Shown in pieces: positions 8,345 through 16,879 of a stretch of DNA of 64,000 nt. The first letter of the stretch is position 1; every line of letters starts with the position of its first letter. This DNA is from Herbaspirillum autotrophicum (GTDB lineage: Bacteria; Pseudomonadota; Gammaproteobacteria; Burkholderiales; Burkholderiaceae_D): contig NZ_LFLS01000008.1 of the NCBI RefSeq assembly GCF_001189915.1, forward strand, positions 1-64,000, in the 5' to 3' direction. The notes under the pieces were generated by a model. The model searched no databases, was not told the origin of the DNA, and saw only the letters and a program-made list of their open reading frames with translations. The position numbers were made by a program, and so were the translations under genes.

Positions 8345-9301
8345 TCAAACGTCCAATACCAGCAGCGCGCTCTTGGCGCGCGAGCAGCATGGCGTGAACT
8401 GATCGTTGGCCGCGCGTTCGTCATCGGTCAGGTACAGATCGCGATGATCCGGCACGCCATCGATGACCCGCGTCAGACACGTGCCGCACACCCCCTGCTC
8501 GCATGAGACGGGAATATCGATGCCGTGTTGCGCCAATACCTGCACCACGTTTTCGCCGGCCGGAATGTTGATGACCTGGCCGCTGCTGGCGATCTTGACC
8601 TCGAACGGCTGATCGCCGGCGGCATCGACGGCCGCTGCACCGAAGTATTCCAGATGCACCTGCGACGACGGCCAGCCCAGACTCTTGGCGGTATTCACCA
8701 CGTAATCGATGAAGCCGCCGGGACCGCAGACATACACATGGGTATCGGCATCCGGGGTGGCAAGCAGCGCTGGCAGATCGAGTTTCTGTTCAGCAGCACC
8801 GCTGTCGAAATGGAAGTGCACCTGCCCGGCGTATGCCGCATCGGCAATGCGCTGGCGGAACGCCGTGCGCTCTGGTGCGCGTGCGCAATAATGCATCTCG
8901 AATGCCGCCCCCGCCTGCGCCAGACTTTCTGCCATACAGAGGATCGGCGTGACGCCGATGCCACCGGCCAACAGCAGGCTGCGGCCAGCCGCCGTCAACG
9001 GGAAATGATTTTTCGGCGCACTGATTTCCAGTACGCTGCCGACCTCAATCCGATCATGCATGGCGGCCGAACCGCCGCGCGATGCCGGATCGCGCAACAC
9101 GCCGATCACGTAGCGATGCGTTTCCTGCGGCGGATTGCACAGCGAATATTGACGGATCACACCGGCGTCGACATGCACGTCAATATGCGACCCCGCCGTG
9201 AACGAGGGCAGCGGCTGGCCGTCGACACGGACCAGTTCAAAACTGGCAATGTCTTCGGCTTCGCTGATCTTGCTGACTACTTTTACCTGATGCTGGCTCA
9301 T
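8345..9301 (-). CDS. vanB: vanillate O-demethylase reductase component (PDR/VanB family)
   Basis: This 318-residue ferredoxin-type reductase transfers electrons from NAD(P)H through FMN and a [2Fe-2S] cluster to the Rieske oxygenase. The flavin-binding motif is RQYSLC, the nucleotide-binding part includes LLLAGGIGVTPIL, and the C-terminal plant-type cluster motif is CEQGVCGTC with a later CC pair. This order (FMN, NAD, then C-terminal ferredoxin) is that of the phthalate dioxygenase reductase/VanB family. The ATG at 9301 is preferred over an upstream TTG at 9310. It lies 42 bp after the vanA stop in the same operon. Confidence 0.88.
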   Translation of the reverse strand: MSQHQVKVVSKISEAEDIASFELVRVDGQPLPSFTAGSHIDVHVDAGVIRQYSLCNPPQETHRYVIGVLRDPASRGGSAAMHDRIEVGSVLEISAPKNHFPLTAAGRSLLLAGGIGVTPILCMAESLAQAGAAFEMHYCARAPERTAFRQRIADAAYAGQVHFHFDSGAAEQKLDLPALLATPDADTHVYVCGPGGFIDYVVNTAKSLGWPSSQVHLEYFGAAAVDAAGDQPFEVKIASSGQVINIPAGENVVQVLAQHGIDIPVSCEQGVCGTCLTRVIDGVPDHRDLYLTDDERAANDQFTPCCSRAKSALLVLDV

Positions 9302-9343
9302 GATGGGCAATGAAGAAAATCAAAAAATAAATGCTGGCAGGTC

Positions 9344-10411
9344 TCAGGCATTGACGGCTGCGGCAGGCGTGGCGGCAGTAACACCCTCCGCCTCCTTCGC
9401 CAGCCACTTGTCGAGAATCCGGCGCGACTGCACGCCACCGGCATCGATATTGAGCATCAGCAGCTTGCGCTCCGGATACTTGAGCAGATTGGCTTGTTGC
9501 AGCTCCAGCATTTCGCGGTCTTCGCCAAAGATTTTTCCTTGTCCTTCGCGGATGGCGTCGGTCAATTCCGTATCTTGCGGCTTGAAGTTGCGCGCCATGC
9601 CCCAGAAATACCAGTGCGAGGTTTCGGTTTCCGGCGTGATGAAGTCGACCACGATGCTCGATGCCTTGTGTTGCGGTGCGGCGTGATAACCGCCCTTGCC
9701 GGCATGCGCCACACCGACTTCGATCATGACATGGCTGGGCGGCGTAAAGCGGCAAATCTGCCAGCGGTCGACCGGCACATCATCGGCCAGATTATTCCCG
9801 CGCAAGGCACCGCGCCAGAAGGGCGGTGCCATGATGTTTTCCATGAAGCGGCTGGTGACCACCGTCTCGCCTTCCGTCTTGGTATTGACCGGCGCTTCAT
9901 CGATTTCCTTTTGACCGATGCTGGAGGCATGCACATAGGTTTCATGTGTCAGGTCCATCAGATTGTCGATCATCAGACGGTATTCGCAATTGATGTGATA
10001 CAGGCCGCCACCGTAAGCCCACTCCGGATTATCGGCCCATTCCAGATGATGGATCAGGGCCGGATCAGCCAGCGCCGGATCTCCGGTCCAGACCCAGATG
10101 AAGCCATAACGCTCTTCCACCGGATAGCTGCGAATGCACGGAAAACCGCGCACGCGTTGCCCCGGCATGCTGATCACTTTGCCGTCGCAACCCATTTCCA
10201 GGCCGTGATAACCACACACCAGTTCGCCATCGCGCACGAAACCCAGCGACAGCGGTGCGCCACGATGCGGACAAAAATCTTCCACTGCGGCCACCTTGTC
10301 GCCGGCGCCGCGATAGAACACGATCTTTTCTCCGCAGATTTTGCGACCCAGCGGTTTGGCAGCGATTTCGTCCGGGGTACAAGCGACGTACCAAGTATTT
10401 TTTGGAAACAT
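9344..10411 (-). CDS. vanA: vanillate O-demethylase oxygenase (Rieske non-haem iron)
   Basis: This 355-residue protein matches VanA closely in memory: it opens MFPKNTWYVACTPDEI and shares long stretches such as PCIRSYPVEERYGFIWVW. The Rieske cluster ligands are C47-x-H49 and C66-x2-H69. The mononuclear iron site is N150/D153...H156...H161. The enzyme removes the O-methyl group of vanillate as formaldehyde, giving protocatechuate, with VanB as electron donor. A strong AGGAGG-like site precedes the start at 10411. It leads the vanA-vanB-SBP operon and is divergent from a MarR regulator. Confidence 0.9.
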   Translation of the reverse strand: MFPKNTWYVACTPDEIAAKPLGRKICGEKIVFYRGAGDKVAAVEDFCPHRGAPLSLGFVRDGELVCGYHGLEMGCDGKVISMPGQRVRGFPCIRSYPVEERYGFIWVWTGDPALADPALIHHLEWADNPEWAYGGGLYHINCEYRLMIDNLMDLTHETYVHASSIGQKEIDEAPVNTKTEGETVVTSRFMENIMAPPFWRGALRGNNLADDVPVDRWQICRFTPPSHVMIEVGVAHAGKGGYHAAPQHKASSIVVDFITPETETSHWYFWGMARNFKPQDTELTDAIREGQGKIFGEDREMLELQQANLLKYPERKLLMLNIDAGGVQSRRILDKWLAKEAEGVTAATPAAAVNA

Positions 10412-10776
10412 GCGAATCTCCTCCTGGTTCAGGAATAGGGGTAATGTCAGTGCTGCATATCGGTACTGCAAATGTCCTGGCAAGCGCGACCGCCTTCTGC
10501 ATGTGGTCTCAGACGAAGCCGGCGCGGACCTGCTCACGCTTGCCGGCATTCAGTTGGTGCTTGTCTCCTGCTTTAATTCTTGGTTCTGTTCGTTCTTTAC
10601 TGCCGCATTCTGTTGCGCACCGAACTGCTTTTTTATTTAATATTCAGTGCACTGAATGTTTTCGAAAGTATACTCATTTGGAACTCGAAGTAAACTGACA
10701 TTTACAGCTTTTCATCGTGCACCGCACAATTGACCGATAATCGAACGCGCGCAACGAAACTGAAGAACAAGACAAC
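10412..10776. other. divergent promoter region between vanA and marR
   Basis: These 365 bases separate the divergent vanA and MarR genes. I see no coding frame of merit. The middle is AT-rich and holds the palindrome at 10642-10657. Confidence 0.6.
10642..10657. promoter_or_regulatory. 16-bp perfect palindrome, probable MarR operator
   Basis: ATTCAGTGCACTGAAT is a perfect 16-bp palindrome in the AT-rich centre of the vanA-marR intergenic region. MarR dimers typically bind 16-20 bp palindromes in exactly this position, so control of both genes is likely. Confidence 0.6.
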
Positions 10777-11307
10777 ATGCGTAACACTTATCTCACCGAG
10801 ACACCTATGCCCCGCGCCACTCCAAAAAAATTAAAAGAAAGCCAACTTGTTGATTTGTATGAACATCCAGGTCACTTGTTGCGTCGTGCACAACAGATTT
10901 CGGTGTCGATCTTTCTGGATGAGCTGGGCGGCGATGTGACGCCGGTGCAATATGCGATTTTGCGCACCCTGTCGAACCATCCGGGCATCGATCAGGTATC
11001 GCTGGCGGGACTGGTGGCAATCGACACCTCCACCGGCGCCACGGTCTGCGCCCGCCTCGAAGAAAAAGGCTTGCTGTTGCGCACCGTGATTCCGCACAAC
11101 CGGCGCCAGCGCGCACTGACCATCACCGCCGCCGGCGAACAGATGCTGACCGATTTGATGCCAGGCGCACAACGTTTGCGCAAGCGCCTGTTGCAACCGC
11201 TGACGGCCGATGAACAGCAGCAATTCATGCAGCTGCTCAACAAGCTGGTGTACGTCAACAACGAACACAGCCGCGCGCCGCTGGCCAGCCCCAGGGACGA
11301 CACCTGA
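10777..11307 (+). CDS. MarR family regulator, putative controller of vanAB
   Basis: This 176-residue protein has the winged-helix MarR core: the recognition region LVAIDTSTGATVCARLEEKGLLLRT and the wing with HNRRQRALTITAAGEQML, preceded by the dimerisation helix beginning LYEHPGHLLRRAQQIS. MarR proteins of this kind usually repress aromatic catabolic genes and release on binding a phenolic acid. The gene is divergent from vanA with a 16-bp palindrome between. An internal ATG at 10807 is an alternative start. A VanR role is inferred from position; classical VanR of Pseudomonas is GntR-type. Confidence 0.82.
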   Translation: MRNTYLTETPMPRATPKKLKESQLVDLYEHPGHLLRRAQQISVSIFLDELGGDVTPVQYAILRTLSNHPGIDQVSLAGLVAIDTSTGATVCARLEEKGLLLRTVIPHNRRQRALTITAAGEQMLTDLMPGAQRLRKRLLQPLTADEQQQFMQLLNKLVYVNNEHSRAPLASPRDDT

Positions 11308-11327
11308 ACCGGAGGCAATGATGCGGA

Positions 11328-12233
11328 TCAGGTGTTGCTGCTGAACATCTGCGCCAGCACCGAGCGCAACCACACGACGGCACCGTCTTTGTGATACTTG
11401 CGATGCCAGTGCTGACGCAAGTCGAAGTGCGGAATCTCCAGCGGCGGCTCCACCAGTCTGATATTGGCAAACTGCGCGAACGATTCGCCCACTGCGCGCG
11501 GCACCGTCACCAGCAAGTCGCTCGATGCGATAAGAAAGGGAATCGACATGAAGTGCGGCGTCGACAATACGATGCGGCGCTGGATTTTTTTCTTGATCAG
11601 GAATTGCTCGAACAATTCCTGACTGCGCCCTTCTGCCTTGATCACCGCATGGCCGAGACTGAGGAATTGCGCCATGCTTATCTTGCGCGACTTGATCGCA
11701 TGGTTGGCGCTCAGCAAACAAATGAAGGTATGCGAGAACAAGCGCTGCTGGAAAAAATTGCGATTCTTCAAATCCGGAAAGTAACCCACCGCCAGATCGA
11801 CATCACCGTTCTCCAGCGCCAGCGCCAGTTCCGGCGGCGGCAAGCTGACCGAGCAGATCGAAGCGCCCGGCGCGTCATGCCGCAAGCGGTCCAGCAACTT
11901 GGGTAAAAACGTCATCTCTCCGATATCCGACAAGGCCAGCGTGAACTTGCGGCTGGTCGTGGCCGGCGTGAACTCGGTGCTGGTCAACACGTCGGTGTGC
12001 AGGCGCTGCAAAATGTCCCGGGTCGGACTGATCAGCGTCAGCGCGCGCGGCGTCGGTTCCATGCCGTGTGCGGTGCGGACAAACAAGGGATCGCCGAGCG
12101 CATGCCGCAGTTTGTTGAGCGCCACGCTCACCGCCGGCTGACTCATGCCGAGCTTGCGGGCAGCAGCACTGACACTGCGTTCTTCGTAGATCGCCAGCGC
12201 CACCGGCAACAGGTTCAAATCAAATCCGCTCAT
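11328..12233 (-). CDS. LysR family transcriptional regulator
   Basis: This 301-residue LysR-type regulator has the N-terminal winged HTH (SVSAAARKLGMSQPAVSVALNKLRHALGDPLFVR, residues about 20-53) and a periplasmic-binding-like effector domain. The start at 12233 has a strong GAAGGAGA site. It is divergent from the binding protein-vanA2-vanB2 operon and is most likely its activator in response to an aromatic acid, as LysR regulators usually control a divergent neighbour. It is tail-to-tail with the MarR gene at 11307. Confidence 0.87.
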   Translation of the reverse strand: MSGFDLNLLPVALAIYEERSVSAAARKLGMSQPAVSVALNKLRHALGDPLFVRTAHGMEPTPRALTLISPTRDILQRLHTDVLTSTEFTPATTSRKFTLALSDIGEMTFLPKLLDRLRHDAPGASICSVSLPPPELALALENGDVDLAVGYFPDLKNRNFFQQRLFSHTFICLLSANHAIKSRKISMAQFLSLGHAVIKAEGRSQELFEQFLIKKKIQRRIVLSTPHFMSIPFLIASSDLLVTVPRAVGESFAQFANIRLVEPPLEIPHFDLRQHWHRKYHKDGAVVWLRSVLAQMFSSNT

Positions 12234-12281
12234 CCGTTTCTCCTTCGCTCAGCCATGTTCGCCGCGCTTATCTCTATTCGA

Positions 12282-12291
12282 TATTCGAATA
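12282..12291. promoter_or_regulatory. short palindrome in LysR-operon divergent region
   Basis: TATTCGAATA is a 10-bp perfect palindrome within an AT-rich stretch between the divergent LysR and binding-protein genes. It contains T and A at positions compatible with a partial LysR box. Weak evidence by itself; the location is what supports it. Confidence 0.3.
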
Positions 12292-12414
12292 AATATTATG
12301 CCGAAGATTCTATTTTCAAATAATTTGACTTCGGTATGATCGCTCACAACCGACCTGCAATAAAGAAAAAATTCAGCAGGCGGACAAAAAAAATCAAACT
12401 ACAGGAGACTCAGG

Positions 12415-13608
12415 ATGCATCGCATAAAAGTTGCGCTATCGGCCACGCTGGCCGGACTGGCCGGATTGAGCGGGCTGGCACTTGCCACTGCGGCACTGGC
12501 GCAGGCACCCGTCGTGCGCATCGGCGTGATCACGTCGCTGACCGGCGTTGCCGCGCAGAGCGGTGAACAAATGAAAGCCGGTATCGACACTTATCTGCGC
12601 TTGCACGGCGACACCGTCGCCGGCAAGAAATTGCAGATCATCTATAAAGATGACACCGGCCCGCAAGCCGATGTCGCCAAGCGCCTGGCAACCGAGCTGA
12701 TCGGTCGCGAGCAGGCCGACATCATCACCGGTTTCGTCTTCACGCCGAATGCGATGGCGGTGGCCAGCGTAGTCGACCGCGCAAAAAAACCGATGGTGGT
12801 CATGAATGCGGCCTCATCGGCGGTCACCACCAAGTCGCCGTATATCACGCGCACCTCTTACACCATTGCGCAATCGGTCAAACCGCTGGCGCAATGGGCC
12901 TACAAAACCGGCTCGCGCCGGGTATTCTCGATTGTCTCGGATTACGCACCGGGTCTGGATGCCGATACCTGGTTCAGCAAAACCTTTACCGCGCTCGGTG
13001 GCACCGTCACCAGTTCGGTCCGGGTGCCGCTGACCACCGTCGATTACAGCGCCTACCTGCAACGCATCAAGGATGAGAAACCGGATGCGATTCACGTGTT
13101 CCTGCCCAATGGCCAGCCGATGGTGTCGTTCATCAAGGCCTATAAGGAAAAGGGGCTGGACAAGGCCGGCATCCGTTTTCTCGGCGGTGAAGGCTGGGCC
13201 GATGAAGATGTGCTGAGCATGGGCGGCGATGCCATGGTCGGCATCTACACCGCCGGCTTCTACTCGTTCTCGCGCCCGGGTCCGGAAAATGCAAAATTTC
13301 TGGAAGCGTTTTCGCAGACGGTCAATGGTCGCTTCAAGCCCAATTTTCTGTCGGTCTCGGCTTACGACGGCATGACGCTGATCGCCAAGACACTGACCAA
13401 GACCGGCGGCAACACCGATGCCACTGCATTCATGAATGCGGTCAAGGGCTATACCTCAAGCAGTCCGCGTGGCACCGTCACCATCGATGACAAGACCAAC
13501 GATATCGTACAAACCATTTATATCCGCCGTATCGACAAGCAAGCGCCGGGCAAGTACGTGGCCACCGAAATCGATCGCTACGATGCGGTCAAAGATCCGG
13601 CCAAATAA
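12415..13608 (+). CDS. LivJ-type periplasmic substrate-binding protein, vanAB2 cluster
   Basis: This 397-residue Peripla_BP_6 protein has a Sec signal peptide (about 30 residues, ending ALAQA) and a mature start VVRIGVITSLTGVAAQSG. It shares with its paralogs at 7053 and 25256 the segment VAGKK...KD..GP..(D/E)(V/I)AKRLA and the motif KPMVVMNAASS. GGAG precedes the start. It is the first gene of the operon with vanA2 and vanB2 and is divergent from LysR. It probably binds the substrate of that oxygenase for uptake. No permease genes are in this operon, so it likely docks on the livHMGF core nearby. Confidence 0.85.
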   Translation: MHRIKVALSATLAGLAGLSGLALATAALAQAPVVRIGVITSLTGVAAQSGEQMKAGIDTYLRLHGDTVAGKKLQIIYKDDTGPQADVAKRLATELIGREQADIITGFVFTPNAMAVASVVDRAKKPMVVMNAASSAVTTKSPYITRTSYTIAQSVKPLAQWAYKTGSRRVFSIVSDYAPGLDADTWFSKTFTALGGTVTSSVRVPLTTVDYSAYLQRIKDEKPDAIHVFLPNGQPMVSFIKAYKEKGLDKAGIRFLGGEGWADEDVLSMGGDAMVGIYTAGFYSFSRPGPENAKFLEAFSQTVNGRFKPNFLSVSAYDGMTLIAKTLTKTGGNTDATAFMNAVKGYTSSSPRGTVTIDDKTNDIVQTIYIRRIDKQAPGKYVATEIDRYDAVKDPAK

Positions 13609-13633
13609 ATCTGCACATCTTCAGGAGTTCATC

Positions 13634-14662
13634 ATGTTTCCGTTAAATCAATGGTATGTCGCAGGCTTTGCCTGGGAATTGCAGGACAAGCCGCTGGCAC
13701 GTACCTTCCTCAATCACAAGGTGGTCCTGTTCCGCACCGGCAACGGCGAAGTGGCGGCACTGGAAGATCGCTGCTGCCACCGCAGCGTGCCGTTGTCTTG
13801 CGGCGCACTGGATGAGGGCGGGATTCGCTGCGGCTATCACGGCTTGTTGTACGGGGCCGATGGTCAGTGCATCGAAATCCCGGGACAAGTCAAGATTCCG
13901 GGCAAGGCCAGAGTGCGGGCCTACCGGGTCGCGGTGCGCAATCAGGTGATCTGGATCTGGATGGGCGAACAGGCCGACAGCGCACCCGATGGTCCGCCAC
14001 CGGAAATTGCCGCGCATGACAATCCACGCTACAAGTTCAAGGGCGGCGCCTTTCACTACGATGCCCCCTATCAGTTGATTCATGACAACCTGCTCGACCT
14101 GAGCCATGTCGGTTATGTCCATGCGAAAACCATCGGCGGCAATCCCAAGGTGCACATGGAAGCGCCGACCAATGTCAGCAGCGACAACCATGATGTGCGC
14201 GTAGTGCGCTGGATGAAATCATCGCAACCGCCGGCAACGTACAGTGCGGCGTGGCCCTTCAAGGGCTTGATCGACCGCTGGCAAGAAATCGATTTTCACG
14301 TCAATCATCTCAACATCTTCACCGGCGCGGTCGATGCCAATACCGATGCACTCGACGATCCCCGGCGCGGCGGCTTTCATATGCGCGGCTTTCATGGCAT
14401 CACACCGGAAACCGACACCACGTCGCATTACTTCTGGACCATGGCCAGTTCTTCGCATCCGGACATGCCCGACAATCTGGAACTGGTCTATCAGCAAACC
14501 GCGATGACATTTGAAGAGGACCGCGTCATCATCGAAGCGCAATACCGCAACATGTGTCAGTTTGACGGCGCACCGCAAATCGACATTCACGTCGATGCCG
14601 GCGCCAATCGCGCGCGCCGCATCATCAATATACTGAGCCAGCCGGCCGGACACCCGGCCTGA
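13634..14662 (+). CDS. Rieske aromatic oxygenase, VanA-like paralog
   Basis: This 342-residue protein has the same layout as VanA at 9344: Rieske ligands C47-x-H49 and C66-x2-H69 and a mononuclear iron site N152/D155...H158...H163. Beyond these motifs the two differ a good deal, so it should act on a different methoxy- or substituted benzoate. Candidates include isovanillate, veratrate, anisate or a phthalate-like acid; the sequence alone does not decide. AGGAG lies 7 bp before the start at 13634. It sits between its own binding protein and its own reductase. Confidence 0.85.
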   Translation: MFPLNQWYVAGFAWELQDKPLARTFLNHKVVLFRTGNGEVAALEDRCCHRSVPLSCGALDEGGIRCGYHGLLYGADGQCIEIPGQVKIPGKARVRAYRVAVRNQVIWIWMGEQADSAPDGPPPEIAAHDNPRYKFKGGAFHYDAPYQLIHDNLLDLSHVGYVHAKTIGGNPKVHMEAPTNVSSDNHDVRVVRWMKSSQPPATYSAAWPFKGLIDRWQEIDFHVNHLNIFTGAVDANTDALDDPRRGGFHMRGFHGITPETDTTSHYFWTMASSSHPDMPDNLELVYQQTAMTFEEDRVIIEAQYRNMCQFDGAPQIDIHVDAGANRARRIINILSQPAGHPA

Positions 14663-14673
14663 GCGACAGCATC

Positions 14674-15627
14674 ATGAATGTGGTCATTTCTTCGATTGTT
14701 CCGGGCGGCGCCGGCATCCGCGTATTCGAGCTGCGCGCATGCGACGCCGGCCCCCTGCCGGCCTACGCTGCCGGCGCGCACATCGACGTCAGCCTGCCCA
14801 ACGGGCTGACCCGGCAATATTCGCTGTGTTGCCGGGAACCGTCTGGCAACACTTACCGCATCGCGGTCAAGCGCGAGCCGCAATCTCGCGGCGGCTCCGA
14901 CTGGCTGCATGCACAGGCGCAGGCCGGCAGCGTGTTGCAGATCAGCCATCCGCGCAATGCCTTCGCGCTGACAGCAAACGCCGGCATGCATCTGTTGCTG
15001 GCCGGTGGCATCGGCATCACGCCGATTCTGTCGATGGCATATGAACTGCTGCGTCGCGGCCAGCCGTTCCGGTTGCTGTACTTCGTGCGCGATGACAGCA
15101 GCATTGCCTTTGCCGAAGAACTGACGGCATCACCACTGGCGCCGCAGGTCCGGATATTCAGCGGACTGTCGCCGCAACAAAGTGCGGCAGCGATTGCCAG
15201 TACGCTGGATGCGGATGCGCAGCTTGCAGCCGACGTTCAGGTTTACACCTGCGGCCCGGGGGCATTCATGAACAGTGTGGTGGAACTGGCACAAGCCCGG
15301 TTCGGCGTCGCATCGGTGCACAAGGAATCGTTCAGCCTGACGCCACCGGGGCCATCAACTGCGGCATTCGTGTTGCGTCTGATCAGATCGGAGCGGGACA
15401 TCGCTGTGGCCGCCGATCAGACCGCGCTGGCCTGCCTGCAGGCAGCCGGCATCGAGATTGACTGCTCATGCGAAGTGGGGGTGTGCGGTACTTGCCGTAC
15501 CGTCGTCACTGACGGTATTGCGCAACATCATGATGCTTACCTGAGTCCGGCAGAAAAGCTGGCCAACAATTGCTTCATGCCCTGCGTGTCACGCGCCGCA
15601 ACGGCGGTCTTGAGCATCGATTTGTAG
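14674..15627 (+). CDS. PDR/VanB family oxidoreductase, partner of the VanA-like paralog
   Basis: This 317-residue reductase has the flavin motif RQYSLC, the nucleotide-binding LLLAGGIGITPIL and the C-terminal [2Fe-2S] motif CSCEVGVCGTC with a later Cys, the same order as VanB at 8345. It starts 11 bp after the oxygenase stop and so is its dedicated electron donor. It ends the operon, with a strong terminator 25 bp downstream. It may cross-feed electrons to VanA, but that is not visible here. Confidence 0.85.
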   Translation: MNVVISSIVPGGAGIRVFELRACDAGPLPAYAAGAHIDVSLPNGLTRQYSLCCREPSGNTYRIAVKREPQSRGGSDWLHAQAQAGSVLQISHPRNAFALTANAGMHLLLAGGIGITPILSMAYELLRRGQPFRLLYFVRDDSSIAFAEELTASPLAPQVRIFSGLSPQQSAAAIASTLDADAQLAADVQVYTCGPGAFMNSVVELAQARFGVASVHKESFSLTPPGPSTAAFVLRLIRSERDIAVAADQTALACLQAAGIEIDCSCEVGVCGTCRTVVTDGIAQHHDAYLSPAEKLANNCFMPCVSRAATAVLSIDL

Positions 15628-15652
15628 ACATCCCGAAAAACTGCTGTCAAAC

Positions 15653-15689
15653 AAAAATAGGACTGAAAATTTTCAGTCCTATTTTTTTT
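15653..15689. terminator. rho-independent terminator after vanB2
   Basis: A 17-bp perfect inverted repeat (15653-15669 with 15670-15686, core TAGGACTGAAAA) ends in a run of eight T on the plus strand. It is U-rich on both sides and could also act on the minus strand. Confidence 0.88.
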
Positions 15690-15866
15690 CAATTCAATAT
15701 CGAATCATTTTCCCATTGCATCTATAGCCGGGCATCGTAAAGAACCTCAATCTGGCCCTGCCAACACCCCGTTGGCAGGCGGCACGGATGATTCCATACC
15801 TGTTCTGTATCGGTGCCGTCACTATTTTCACTGAAAACTCCCTCGTTCATCACCAAGGAGAATCAC

Positions 15867-16094
15867 ATGCAACAACTCAGGACATTATCCGGAATCACCC
15901 TTGCTCTGGCTTTGCTGGGCACTGCACATCCTGCCAGGGCCGACGGCCAGAGCTGGTATCGCTGCTGGACCACCGTGCAACTGGGCATCGACACCTCGCC
16001 TGCCGCCTCCATGCAGCAAGCCATTGCGCTTTACGCCGAATGGGCCGGCGTGCGGCAACATACTGTCACCTGTGTCAAAACCAATCGTGACTGA
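15867..16094 (+). CDS. small secreted protein of unknown function
   Basis: This 75-residue protein has a clear signal peptide (about 26 residues, ending HPARA) and a mature chain of about 49 residues with two cysteines (YRC and VTC) that could form one disulfide. AAGGAG sits 6 bp before the ATG at 15867. I do not recognise the family. It lies alone between the vanAB2 operon terminator and the convergent livF gene, so its link to aromatic uptake is only positional. Confidence 0.6.
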   Translation: MQQLRTLSGITLALALLGTAHPARADGQSWYRCWTTVQLGIDTSPAASMQQAIALYAEWAGVRQHTVTCVKTNRD

Positions 16095-16126
16095 TTGATT
16101 GTTTTCACCGGCGCAGCAAAGGAAAT

Positions 16127-16154
16127 GCAGATCGGATATCGCTATCCGGTCTGC
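16127..16154. terminator. strong hairpin between convergent genes
   Basis: A 12-bp stem with one G-T pair (GCAGATCGGATA at 16127-16138, TATCCGGTCTGC at 16143-16154) and a 4-nt loop lies between the small secreted protein and the livF stop. No long T run follows on either strand, so it may be a weak terminator or an RNA-stabilising hairpin. Confidence 0.4.
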
Positions 16155-16177
16155 AGACGTGAAATGACATTTCGCCG

Positions 16178-16879
16178 TCAGGCCACCGCGACCAGCCGGT
16201 CGAGCTTGTCGCCATCGGCCAGCAAGCTGGCACTGTCGGAATCATGCACGATACGGCCGCGATCCAGCACAATCGCGCGTTGCGTCAGCGACAGCGCCAG
16301 ACGCGCATGCTGTTCGACCACAATCACCGACATGCCCTTGTCGGTCACCAGCGCCCGGATCACCCGCAGCAATTCCTGCACGATGATCGGCGCCAGCCCT
16401 TCCATCGGTTCATCCAGCAACAGGATGCGCGGATTCACCATCAGCGCGCGGGCAATCGCCAGCATCTGCTGTTCACCGCCCGACAACTGATTTCCCATAT
16501 TGTTGCGGCGTTCCTGCAAACGCGGGAATACTTCATAGATCTTTTGTAGATTCCATTCGCCGGGGCGCGCCACTACGGTCAAGTGTTCTTCCACCGTCAG
16601 CGACGGGAACATGAAGCGCTCTTGCGGAATCCAGCCGAGCCCGGCATGCGCCCGCTTGTAGGTGGGTACCCGTGCAATGTCACTGCCGCACCAGCTGATC
16701 GTGCCCCGATGCAGACGGGTCAGTCCCATCAGCGTCACCAGCAAGCTGGTCTTGCCGACGCCATTGCGTCCCAGCAGGGCCAGGCTGTCGCCTTCTTGCA
16801 TGGCAAACGAGACATCTTCCAGCACAATCGATTCGCCATAACCGGCAGTCACTTTATCCAGCGTCAGCAATTCAGGCAT
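16178..16879 (-). CDS. livF: branched-chain amino acid-type ABC transporter ATPase (LivF)
   Basis: This 233-residue ATPase carries Walker A GRNGVGKTS, the signature LSGGEQQML, Walker B ILLLDEP and the switch His (VVEQH). Length matches LivF (about 235). It overlaps the livG stop by 8 bp, and is the last gene of livHMGF. The transporter is of the HAAT family, which in proteobacteria often imports aromatic acids. Its location directly downstream of pcaIJF and the three nearby binding proteins point to aromatic acid uptake. Confidence 0.88.
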   Translation of the reverse strand: MPELLTLDKVTAGYGESIVLEDVSFAMQEGDSLALLGRNGVGKTSLLVTLMGLTRLHRGTISWCGSDIARVPTYKRAHAGLGWIPQERFMFPSLTVEEHLTVVARPGEWNLQKIYEVFPRLQERRNNMGNQLSGGEQQMLAIARALMVNPRILLLDEPMEGLAPIIVQELLRVIRALVTDKGMSVIVVEQHARLALSLTQRAIVLDRGRIVHDSDSASLLADGDKLDRLVAVA

